Shown here: one piece after another, positions 7,012 through 13,169 of the stretch
Position numbering within the stretch: position 1 is the first letter of the stretch
How the letters are laid out: every line of letters begins with the position of its first letter
Made by a program: the position numbers and the translations under genes
NCBI GenBank assembly: GCA_040753835.1
Contig: JBFMDM010000051.1
Location: forward strand, 1 to 14,227
Source of the DNA: JACRIK01 sp040753835
GTDB taxonomy: Bacteria > Planctomycetota > MHYJ01 > JACQXL01
Direction of reading: 5' to 3'
DNA: 14,227 nt
The notes under the pieces: model-generated
Databases searched by the model: none
What the model was told of the DNA's origin: nothing
Seen by the model: the letters and a program-made list of their open reading frames with translations, nothing else

Positions 7012-7095
7012 TATAGTCGGTTGTTGATTTAGCAGGTAGTTATACAACCGACTATACTGGGCTGTATAATCGCTGATAAATCAACAGCCCAGTAT
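7012..7095. repeat. Twin hairpin with covarying stems and complementary loops
   Basis: Hairpin A pairs TATAGTCGGTTGT (7012-7024) with ACAACCGACTATA (7044-7056). Hairpin B pairs ATACTGGGCTGT (7054-7065) with ACAGCCCAGTAT (7084-7095). The stems match at 9 of 12 positions, and each of the three differences is compensated on the other arm. The loops are close to reverse complements: GTTGATTTA (7023-7031) against TAAATCAAC (7077-7085). Thus B looks like a diverged inverted copy of A with its pairing preserved. Confidence 0.7.
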
Positions 7096-7120
7096 GAATA
7101 ATGCGGGGTAACTTTATATA

Positions 7121-7621
7121 ATGAACGAAAAGTCAAAATGGGTTACGACAACCCTTAATCCATTCTACGGCCTCATATATGCAGGCATTATCCTTTTCCT
7201 GTTGGCCGCAATGCTGGCAGTGCCAAAGCATTTTGTCTTCCATTCAGGCCATCAGGCCGGTCAGGATAAGGCATTAGGATATGCCGTCAATATGCCTCTG
7301 GCGCAAAAGCCGATTAACTACAACATCTTTACCTGCACCTTCAAGAAGATAACCGGTCTGCCCTGCGCCACCTGCGGCGGAACCCGGTCAACATTCTATC
7401 TGTCTCACCTGCAGTTTAAACAATCCCTGCTGATGAACCCCCTGGTATTCATCGGATTTATCGGGCTCCTGATATGGGGGATAACATCGTTGGTCAGTAT
7501 CGTTTTCTATAAATCAAAACCCATTATATTTGCCCTGCCCGGCAAACGGTTGCTGATTGTCCTGATTATCGGCGCAATCTTGATTAACTGGGCATACCTG
7601 ATATTTATCGGGAAGCCGTAA
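7121..7621 (+). CDS. DUF2752 membrane protein
   Basis: The 166-residue protein carries the DUF2752 signature LPCATCGGTRS (residues 80-90; C82 and C85), preceded by FTCTFKKITG and followed by LLMNPLVFIGFIGLL. Three membrane segments are visible, at about 17-35, 105-128 and 142-160, with the Cys motif on the loop between the first and second. The family function is unknown; the paired cysteines suggest metal binding or redox chemistry, which is inference. It follows a 308-bp repeat-rich gap after the Yip1 pair, so operon membership is unclear. The Shine-Dalgarno is weak (GGGGT). Length is usual for the family. Confidence 0.85.
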   Translation: MNEKSKWVTTTLNPFYGLIYAGIILFLLAAMLAVPKHFVFHSGHQAGQDKALGYAVNMPLAQKPINYNIFTCTFKKITGLPCATCGGTRSTFYLSHLQFKQSLLMNPLVFIGFIGLLIWGITSLVSIVFYKSKPIIFALPGKRLLIVLIIGAILINWAYLIFIGKP

Positions 7622-7624
7622 CCA

Positions 7625-7733
7625 GTTAGGCCTCGCCCCGTTGGAACGGGGCTCGGCAATTTATCCAGCACATAAGTTACCTGCCCGTCCGGTCAGGCGG
7701 GTGTGCTGGGTCGTATTACAGTAATTGCCTAAC
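7625..7733. repeat. Nested inverted repeats before pabB
   Basis: GTTAGGC (7625-7631) pairs with GCCTAAC (7727-7733), and GGCAATT (7655-7661) pairs with AATTGCC (7723-7729); the two outer pairings share the 3' partner region AATTGCCTAAC. Inside lie GCCCCGTT-GG-AACGGGGC (7635-7652) and CCAGCACA/TGTGCTGG (7665-7672 with 7702-7709). The transcript could fold as a multi-branched structure. The right end TGTGCTGGGTCG resembles those of E1 and E2. Confidence 0.6.
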
Positions 7734-7739
7734 GCAGTT

Positions 7740-7768
7740 CAGCACTTAACCCGAAGGGTTTAGTGCTG
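7740..7768. repeat. Strong hairpin just upstream of pabB
   Basis: CAGCACTTAACCC (7740-7752) and GGGTTTAGTGCTG (7756-7768) pair over 13 positions with one T-T mismatch and a GAA loop. It ends 28 bases before the preferred pabB ATG and has no T-run, so a translational or mRNA-stability role fits better than termination. Confidence 0.6.
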
Positions 7769-7796
7769 TCGGGATACTTCTTTGAAATGCCATACG

Positions 7797-9059
7797 ATGA
7801 ATTTATATAATTTTTATAACCGGCCGTATCCGTTTTTCCTTATCAGTTCAATGCCGCATAAGGAATGGGGACGGTTCTCATTTATCGGCTCAGATCCGTT
7901 CCTGGTGCTCAAATCAAAGGGCCGCAATATCTCCATAGAACAGAACGGCAAAGTCCTGCATAAGAAGGGCAATCCATTGGAGGAATTAAGAATAATACTG
8001 AACCGCTATAAAACCAGCCCCGACCATAAATCCGGGGCGCCGTTTACGGCCGGCGCTGTGGGTTACCTGGGATACGACCTCTGCCACTTCATAGAAGACA
8101 TCCCTTCTACCGCAAAGGACGACCTGAAATTACCTGATATGTTCTTTGGATTTTATGGCAAGGGTTCGGTTGGGACGGTTAGGTCAGTTAATTCAGTTAT
8201 TCCCGTTAAAGGACTAAACCGCCTAAGCAGAAATAACGGTGTTACATCCAATTTCACCAGGCCGGAATATCTCCGGGCTGTCCGGCGCGTCAAGGAATAC
8301 ATCTTTGCCGGCGATATCTATCAGGCCAATCTTTCCCAGCGCTTTGAGATGCCGTTCCATAAACATCCGCTGGAGTTATTCCGGACCCTGCAGGAAATCA
8401 ATCCGGCGCCATTTTCTGCCCTATTAAAACCAAATGATAACCAGTTTATCATCAGTTCCTCGCCTGAACGTTTCCTGAAGGTATCAAACGGCATAGTGGA
8501 AACCAGACCAATCAAAGGCACGCGCCCGCGCGGCAAGACCCCAGCCCAGGATGAACAACTCAAGAAGGAATTATTCAACAGCATCAAGGATAACGCAGAA
8601 CTGGCTATGATAGTGGATATGGAGCGCAATGACCTGGGACGGGTCTGCGAATACGGCTCGGTAAAGGTCATCCAGCAAAAGGTGCTTGAGACATACCCGA
8701 CTCTGCACCACTTAGTTGCCACAGTAAAAGGCAGGATGGATAACAGATATGATTTGGTTGATTTAATCAAGGCGACCTTTCCGGGCGGTTCTATTACCGG
8801 CGTGCCCAAAATCAGGGCAATGGAAATCATTGATGAATTGGAGCCGACCAGGCGCAATGTTTATACCGGCGCTATCGGATACATCGGATTTGACGGCACC
8901 ATGGATTTATCAATTGCCATCAGAATAATTATGCTTAACGGCAATAAGGCCTATTACCAGGTAGGCGGCGGAATCGTGGCTGACTCTGACCCGGCCGGAG
9001 AATATGAAGAAACGCTGACCAAGGGAAAGGCGCTAATGCAGGCCATCAATTGTCATTAA
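7797..9059 (+). CDS. pabB: Aminodeoxychorismate synthase component I
   Basis: PabB converts chorismate to 4-amino-4-deoxychorismate, using ammonia from a PabA glutaminase, on the way to folate. From ATG 7797 the protein has 420 residues: an N-terminal lobe with FFLISSMPHKEWGRFSFIGSDP and a chorismate-binding domain from about 155. RPIKGTRPRG has Lys240 where anthranilate synthases have Ala, the feature that marks PabB rather than TrpE. Other core motifs are GDIYQANLSQRF, IVDMERNDLGRV, FPGGSITGVPKIRAMEIIDE and YTGAIGYIGFDG. A TTG at 7782 would add five residues; neither start has a good Shine-Dalgarno. No pabA or pabC lies in the window. The inter-lobe linker (about 121-150) is unusual, Ser/Val/Asn-rich. 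Its 3' end overlaps the convergent tsaE by 27 bp. Confidence 0.93.
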   Translation: MNLYNFYNRPYPFFLISSMPHKEWGRFSFIGSDPFLVLKSKGRNISIEQNGKVLHKKGNPLEELRIILNRYKTSPDHKSGAPFTAGAVGYLGYDLCHFIEDIPSTAKDDLKLPDMFFGFYGKGSVGTVRSVNSVIPVKGLNRLSRNNGVTSNFTRPEYLRAVRRVKEYIFAGDIYQANLSQRFEMPFHKHPLELFRTLQEINPAPFSALLKPNDNQFIISSSPERFLKVSNGIVETRPIKGTRPRGKTPAQDEQLKKELFNSIKDNAELAMIVDMERNDLGRVCEYGSVKVIQQKVLETYPTLHHLVATVKGRMDNRYDLVDLIKATFPGGSITGVPKIRAMEIIDELEPTRRNVYTGAIGYIGFDGTMDLSIAIRIIMLNGNKAYYQVGGGIVADSDPAGEYEETLTKGKALMQAINCH

Positions 9060-9476
9060 CCGGCTGGTCTTGCCTGTAACCTTGAACCTGACCTTGATAA
9101 TCCTTTTGGGTCTCAGATGCCTGGAAACGCGCGGCAATAATTTATCGGCCCATTCCAGCACCGTTACGGTCTTGTCCATTAACAAATCATCCAGCCCCAG
9201 TCCGAATAATTCCTCGGGCTTATCCAGCCGGTAGGCGTCAAAATGGAAGAGCGAAAGTTTCTTGCCCTTATAGAGATTGCCCAGGACAAAACTCGGGCTG
9301 GTGATTTTATCCCGTCCTGCCACGTCCAGGCCCTGGGCAATGCCTTTGGTAAAGCAGGTCTTGCCAGCGCCGAGGATGCCGATAAGCGCCACAAAGTCGC
9401 CGTCTTTGAGTTGCCGCGCAAATCCTGCGCCTGCCTTGACGGTCTCGGACGGGTTGTTGGAAATAATTCTAATCAT
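9033..9476 (-). CDS. tsaE: tRNA threonylcarbamoyladenosine biosynthesis ATPase TsaE
   Basis: TsaE is the cytoplasmic ATPase that works with TsaB and TsaD to add threonylcarbamoyl to A37 of ANN-decoding tRNAs. The 147 residues are of usual length. Walker A is GILGAGKT (33-40), with I where most relatives have D (GDLGAGKT). TSPSF(V) (59-63), FHFDAYRLDKPEEL (77-90) and LEWADKL (107-113) are further family motifs. It is the last gene of the minus-strand run, 20 bp after thiL, and the gap is only a CACAGATT-type repeat with no Shine-Dalgarno. It overlaps the convergent pabB by 27 bp, leaving no room for a separate terminator. Confidence 0.93.
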   Translation of the reverse strand: MIRIISNNPSETVKAGAGFARQLKDGDFVALIGILGAGKTCFTKGIAQGLDVAGRDKITSPSFVLGNLYKGKKLSLFHFDAYRLDKPEELFGLGLDDLLMDKTVTVLEWADKLLPRVSRHLRPKRIIKVRFKVTGKTSRLMTIDGLH

Positions 9477-9496
9477 TTAATCTGTGCAATCTGTAG
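9477..9496 (-). repeat. CACAGATT tandem repeat at the thiL-tsaE junction
   Basis: Read on the minus strand, the whole 20-nt gap from the thiL stop to the tsaE ATG is two units: CTACAGATTG then CACAGATTAA. The CAGATT core recurs with a 9-nt period. No AGGAG-like sequence is present. Confidence 0.7.
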
Positions 9497-10414
9497 CTAA
9501 AAGTGGCGATATCCTTCTGGTTTAACTTTAATTATCTTCCCCTGCCGGCTGAGTATGGATATCCCCTTCTCCTTAGTTATCAGTCCAATAACGCTGATTG
9601 GGGTCTTAATAGTTTTATCCTTTCTAATCTTGATTGCTTCCTCAAACGGCGCGGTGAAGAGAAGTTCAAAGTCCTCGCCGTCAGTCAGGGCGTGCCGCAA
9701 GGCGCTGCCTTTTAGTTTATAGGCATCCCAGCTGATTGGAATGCTTATCTCATCCAGCACTGCGCCGACCTTGCTTTTCTCCAATATATGGTTTAGGTCC
9801 TGCAATAATCCGTCGGAGATATCTATCATAGAGGTTATCTTATAACGTCGGCTAAGCAACCCGGACTCTCTTAATCTGGGTGTAAAGCAAAGATGCCTGC
9901 CCAAGATACTACCGCCCAGTTTGCCGGTAACTAATATCGCATCGCCCGGCTGCGCGCCGAGGCGCGTGACTGGCTTTGATTTGCTTATGCCTAATAATGT
10001 TGAAGTGATGGTTATTGGTCCTCTTGTGATGGACAGGTCTCCGCCGATAATCTGGACGCCGAATCTCTTGCAGGCAAAATGCATCCCTTTAAATAACGGA
10101 TGGGTAAAAGGCGGCCTGGCAAATTTCTTGGGCAAAGAAGCGCTAATCAGGGCGTAGATACTGGAATATTCAACCCCCATTGCAGCCAGGTCGCTCAGGG
10201 AAACAGCGGCTGACTTGTATCCTATCTGTTTGGGCGTCGCATTAGAAGGCCAAAAATCTATTCCCTCAACAATCGTGTCCGTAGTGCTGTAAAGAAGTTT
10301 GCCATCTGGCAGTTTGACTACGGCACAGTCATCGCCAGAGCCGACGAGGACTTCTTTACCGTATTTCAGGTATGTCTGAAGCCACTTGATATATCCGAAT
10401 TCGCTCTCGCTCAT
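9497..10414 (-). CDS. thiL: Thiamine-monophosphate kinase
   Basis: ThiL phosphorylates thiamine monophosphate to thiamine diphosphate with ATP, the last step of the pathway. The 305-residue AIRS/PurM-like protein shows GSGDDCAVV (25-33; Asp pair for Mg-ATP), STTDTIVEGIDFW, SLSDLAAMGVE, IIGGDLS, PGDAILVTGKLGGS and MIDISDGLLQDLNHI in the right order. GGDLS replaces the more usual GGDTT, a mild deviation. Length fits the family. It lies between a nitroreductase and tsaE, separated from both by CACAGATT repeats. The ATG at 10414 follows ATCTGTGTTCT without a Shine-Dalgarno. No other thiamine genes are near. Confidence 0.93.
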   Translation of the reverse strand: MSESEFGYIKWLQTYLKYGKEVLVGSGDDCAVVKLPDGKLLYSTTDTIVEGIDFWPSNATPKQIGYKSAAVSLSDLAAMGVEYSSIYALISASLPKKFARPPFTHPLFKGMHFACKRFGVQIIGGDLSITRGPITITSTLLGISKSKPVTRLGAQPGDAILVTGKLGGSILGRHLCFTPRLRESGLLSRRYKITSMIDISDGLLQDLNHILEKSKVGAVLDEISIPISWDAYKLKGSALRHALTDGEDFELLFTAPFEEAIKIRKDKTIKTPISVIGLITKEKGISILSRQGKIIKVKPEGYRHF

Positions 10415-10480
10415 AGAACACAGATAACACAGATTTTAACAGATTATACTGATTTATATTTAATCTGTGGAATCTGTGGC
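10415..10480 (-). repeat. CACAGATT repeat array at the nitroreductase-thiL junction
   Basis: The 66-nt gap starts on the minus strand with CCACAGATTCCACAGATT right after the stop codon, has an AT-rich centre, and ends with inverted units (AATCTGTT, AATCTGTG, ATCTGTG) directly before the thiL ATG. It is therefore a large imperfect inverted repeat made of about 9-10-nt units. Confidence 0.7.
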
Positions 10481-11005
10481 TTAGTTTTTGGGCGATTGGT
10501 CGTAGAACACGATATCCGAAAGCGCCTTGCGCGGCTTGGGCTTGGGCTCTCCGTCCGCATAACCCAGCGGGGTCAGGCCCACTATTCTCAGATGGTCCGG
10601 AATATTCAGCGTCTTCTTGACCTCTTTCTCGTCAAATGCGCCTATCCAGCAGGTGCCCAATCCCTCCGCGGCCGCGGCCAGCATCAGGTGGTCAAAGGCC
10701 AAAGCCAAGTCAATCGCCCAACTCTTCATATAATTGCCCTGTTTCTGGTATGACTCGTCCTCGTTGGCCACGCCGACAATCACCACCGGCGCCTCGGCGA
10801 TAAAGGCCTGGTCCCGGCAGGGTTTGACCAATTTCTGCCTCAGTTCCTGATTGCGCACTACGATAAACCGCCAGGGCTGGCCGTTCTTGCCTGAAGGCGC
10901 TATATGCGCCGCATCCAATATGCGATTCAATACCTCATCGCTCACTGCGTCCGGCTTGTATTTCCTGATACTGTGCCGCTTCTTTATTACATCATAGAAT
11001 TCCAT
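10481..11005 (-). CDS. Nitroreductase-family FMN oxidoreductase
   Basis: The 174-residue protein is a compact member of the FMN-dependent nitroreductase superfamily, which reduces nitro compounds, quinones or flavins with NAD(P)H as a dimer. RHSIRKY (10-16) and PSGKNGQPWRFIVV (37-50) bind FMN; AAAEGLGTCWIGAF and IVGLTPLGYADGEPKPKPRK are the usual C-terminal motifs, with the last near the flavin. The substrate cannot be deduced. The start is preceded by AGAGGAA at good spacing, unlike its neighbours aspS and thiL. It sits 125 bp after aspS across a palindrome-rich gap and 66 bp before thiL. No partner gene gives a clue. Confidence 0.9.
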   Translation of the reverse strand: MEFYDVIKKRHSIRKYKPDAVSDEVLNRILDAAHIAPSGKNGQPWRFIVVRNQELRQKLVKPCRDQAFIAEAPVVIVGVANEDESYQKQGNYMKSWAIDLALAFDHLMLAAAAEGLGTCWIGAFDEKEVKKTLNIPDHLRIVGLTPLGYADGEPKPKPRKALSDIVFYDQSPKN

Positions 11006-11021
11006 AGATTATTCCTCTCTT

Positions 11022-11086
11022 ACTCGCTGTTAGAGCGTAGCGAGTTATCCAGCCGAAGGCGGATCCGCCTTTGGCGGACAGCGAGT
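11022..11086. repeat. Compound palindrome between aspS and the nitroreductase gene
   Basis: Outer arms ACTCGCTGT (11022-11030) and ACAGCGAGT (11078-11086) enclose a second hairpin option (CTCGCT with AGCGAG) and a 24-bp near-perfect palindrome, GCCGAAGGCGGATCCGCCTT and four more bases (11052-11075, one mismatched pair). A 24/27 match lies at 6929-6955. It might shield mRNA ends or be a REP-like mobile repeat; no T-run follows on either strand. Confidence 0.7.
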
Positions 11087-11090
11087 TAGA

Positions 11091-11116
11091 CCCGCCGAAG
11101 TACTTACGAAGGTGGG
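11091..11116. repeat. Short hairpin next to the 11052 palindrome
   Basis: CCCGCC (11091-11096) pairs with GGTGGG (11111-11116) with one G-T wobble, around a loop containing the palindrome AAGTACTT. On the minus strand it begins 14 bases after the aspS stop, so it could protect that 3' end. Confidence 0.45.
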
Positions 11117-11130
11117 CATTCATTTCTATA

Positions 11131-12900
11131 TCACTTACTAACCTTAATCCCCAACTCCTTCAGCTGTTCGTCTGTAACACCGGACGGCGCGCCGGTCATC
11201 AGGCAGGCCGCGCTGGTGGTCTTGGGAAAAGCGATGACATCACGGATGGAATCCAATCCCAGAAGCAGCATCACCAGGCGGTCTATGCCGAAGGCAATAC
11301 CGCCGTGCGGCGGCGCGCCGTAGCGCAGCGCCTCTATCAGGAATCCGAACCGCTCCTGGGCCTCCTGTTCGCTGATGCCGAGTAATTTGAACATCTCCTT
11401 TTGAAGGTCTGATGAATGGATACGGATACTGCCTCCGCCGACTTCAACGCCGTTCATTACCAGGTCATAGGCGCGCGCCCTGGCCTTGAGCGGCTCGGTC
11501 TTGAGAAGCGGAATATCCTCGGGCCTGGGCGAGGTAAACGGATGATGGACGCTGTCCAGCCGTTTCATCTCCTGATTATACGTATAGAGCGGAAATTCCA
11601 CTATCCAGCAGAGATTGAACCGTTCCTTTGCGCCAACGCCCTCGGATAATTTGTTGGACAGGTGCACCCGGAGTTTTCCCAAAGCGGTATTGGCCATATT
11701 TGCCTCTCCGGCCACAATAAAAATCCAATTGCCATCTTTGGCATCCATCGCGTTGATTATGGATTTCTGCATATCAGCCGTGAGATACTTGGCAACCGCG
11801 CCGGTCAGCGCGTTATTCTGGACCTTATACGAAACCAGGCCCTGGGCGCCGAATTCCTTGACCAAAGCAGTGAGTTTGTCTGTCTCGCTGCGCGAGAAAT
11901 CCTTATCTGACGGGTTTACAATGCCCTTGATAACCCCGCCTTTCTTGGCCGTTTCCTGGAAGACCTTGAAGCCGCTTTCTGCCGCCAAACCGGTGATATC
12001 AAAGAGTTTCATCCCGAACCTCAGGTCCGGCTTGTCGCTCCCGTAATATTTCATCGCGTCATCATAAGTCAGGCGCGGGAAAGGCGTCTTTATCTCCACG
12101 GACAGAATATCTCTCAGGAGTTCCTTGAGCATCCCCTCCATCGCTGACATTATGCCGTTCTCGTCCACGAATGACATCTCAATATCCAGTTGGGTGAACT
12201 CCGGCTGGCGGTCGGCCCTTAAATCCTCGTCGCGGAAACAGCGGGCAATCTGGAAATATTTGTCCAGCCCGGCAATCATCAGAATCTGCTTGAACAACTG
12301 CGGCGACTGGGGCAGGGCGTAGAACTCGCCCTGAAAGATGCGGCTGGGCACCAGATAATCCCGCGCGCCTTCAGGCGTGCTCTTGGTCAGAATCGGGGTC
12401 TCCACCTCAATAAAACCCTCGCGGCTGAGACACTCCCTGATTTTATGGATAATCTTATGGCGAAAGACGAGGTTATTCATCATCTCCGGCCGGCGCAGGT
12501 CAAGATAGCGATATTTAAGCAGGAGTTCTGACGAGGAGACAATATCCGCCTTGGAATCAATATCAACCGGCAACGGTTCGCTCCGGGCCAGTATCTCTAC
12601 TTCTGTAACATCCACTTCTATCTTACCGGTTGGCAGGTTTGGATTCTCATAACCCTTGAGCCGGGCAATGACCTTGCCCCTGACAGCAATGACATAGTTG
12701 GGCTTAAGCGCCTCGGCCTGCTTGTGGATAGATGGCCTCTGTTGCGAGTTAAAAACCAATTGGGTGATGCCGAAACGGTCCGCCAGGTCAATGAAGATAA
12801 TCGGGCCGTGGTCCCGACGGCTCCTGACCCAGCCGGTCAGAATCACTTCCTTGCCGACATCTTTGTCATTAAGTTGGTTACAGTAATGGGTTCGTTTCAT
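11131..12900 (-). CDS. aspS: Aspartyl-tRNA synthetase, likely non-discriminating
   Basis: This class IIb synthetase (589 residues, bacterial type with GAD insertion) charges tRNA-Asp. I choose ATG 12900 (MKRTHYCNQL, the standard start) over TTG 12906. The OB-fold anticodon domain spans about 1-105; motif 2 is CFRDEDLRADRQPEFTQLD, and motif 3 is GGIAFGIDRLVMLLLG near the C-terminus. The GAD domain covers about 290-420. Residues H31 (RRDHGPIIF) and G83 (KGYENPNLP) match the His and Gly reported to relax specificity in Pseudomonas aeruginosa AspRS, where discriminating enzymes have Leu and Lys. It probably also makes Asp-tRNA-Asn for GatCAB; that part is inference. The preceding gap is a CACAGATT repeat without a Shine-Dalgarno. 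Confidence 0.95.
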   Translation of the reverse strand: MKRTHYCNQLNDKDVGKEVILTGWVRSRRDHGPIIFIDLADRFGITQLVFNSQQRPSIHKQAEALKPNYVIAVRGKVIARLKGYENPNLPTGKIEVDVTEVEILARSEPLPVDIDSKADIVSSSELLLKYRYLDLRRPEMMNNLVFRHKIIHKIRECLSREGFIEVETPILTKSTPEGARDYLVPSRIFQGEFYALPQSPQLFKQILMIAGLDKYFQIARCFRDEDLRADRQPEFTQLDIEMSFVDENGIMSAMEGMLKELLRDILSVEIKTPFPRLTYDDAMKYYGSDKPDLRFGMKLFDITGLAAESGFKVFQETAKKGGVIKGIVNPSDKDFSRSETDKLTALVKEFGAQGLVSYKVQNNALTGAVAKYLTADMQKSIINAMDAKDGNWIFIVAGEANMANTALGKLRVHLSNKLSEGVGAKERFNLCWIVEFPLYTYNQEMKRLDSVHHPFTSPRPEDIPLLKTEPLKARARAYDLVMNGVEVGGGSIRIHSSDLQKEMFKLLGISEQEAQERFGFLIEALRYGAPPHGGIAFGIDRLVMLLLGLDSIRDVIAFPKTTSAACLMTGAPSGVTDEQLKELGIKVSK

Positions 12901-12932
12901 AATCAATCTGCGTAATCTGTGGAATCTGTGGT
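12901..12932 (-). repeat. CACAGATT triple repeat at the MoaD-like/aspS junction
   Basis: The complete 32-nt gap reads, on the minus strand, as three units: ACCACAGATT, CCACAGATTA and CGCAGATTG, then ATT before the ATG. CAGATT recurs with an exact 9-nt period three times. No Shine-Dalgarno is visible for aspS. Confidence 0.75.
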
Positions 12933-13169
12933 TTAACCGCCGCTGATAGGCGGAATCAATTTTATATCATCGCCTTCCTGCGGGATATAGTCAAAGTCCT
13001 TCTGCTGGTCGTTGACCGCAACCATCATTATCATCCCGTCCGGTATGCCGATTTCTCCGGCAATCTCCCTGACGGACTTCCCAGGGTTGATTTCCTTTTC
13101 CATTGTTGTCACGCTGCCCTGGCCGAGATAACTTCTCAGGATTCCGTAGGCCGTGATTTTTATCTTCAT
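12933..13169 (-). CDS. MoaD/ThiS-family beta-grasp sulfur-carrier-like protein
   Basis: The 78-residue protein has the ubiquitin-like pattern of MoaD/ThiS: KIKITAYGILRSYLG at the start, GKSVREIAGEIGI for the helix, MVAVNDQQKDFDYIPQEGDDIKLIPPISGG at the end. The terminal Gly-Gly is the site that an E1-like enzyme adenylates and thiocarboxylates. It may serve molybdopterin, thiamine, tungsten-cofactor or tRNA thiolation, or be a protein modifier; nothing here decides. No MoeB/ThiF or MoaE partner is in the window. Its ATG overlaps the kinase stop codon (ATGA), implying translational coupling; AAGG lies upstream at usable spacing. Length is usual for the family. Confidence 0.85.
   Translation of the reverse strand: MKIKITAYGILRSYLGQGSVTTMEKEINPGKSVREIAGEIGIPDGMIMMVAVNDQQKDFDYIPQEGDDIKLIPPISGG

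Larger units (their letters stand above)
6813..7120. other. Intergenic region with three palindromic structures
   Basis: This 308-bp gap holds element E2 (6885-6927), a decayed copy of the 11052 palindrome (6929-6955) and the twin hairpin (7012-7095). I see no convincing coding frame, promoter or T-tract terminator. Only a weak GGGG lies before the ATG at 7121. Confidence 0.7.

Noticed and set aside
7740..7768. Hairpin as intrinsic terminator of the DUF2752 gene
   Set aside because: No T-rich run follows the stem and it lies close to the pabB start.
7782..7796. TTG 7782 as pabB start
   Set aside because: It adds five residues without homology value and has no better ribosome site than ATG 7797; not fully excluded.
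8321..8857. Minus-strand ORF of 178 codons inside pabB
   Set aside because: It is fully antisense to conserved pabB motifs and has no family resemblance.
9477..10480. CACAGATT arrays as a CRISPR array
   Set aside because: Units are 9 nt with no unique spacers, sit at gene junctions and no cas genes are visible.
12901..12906. TTG 12906 as aspS start
   Set aside because: ATG 12900 gives the standard MKRTHYC start of AspRS; the two extra codons fall in the repeat.
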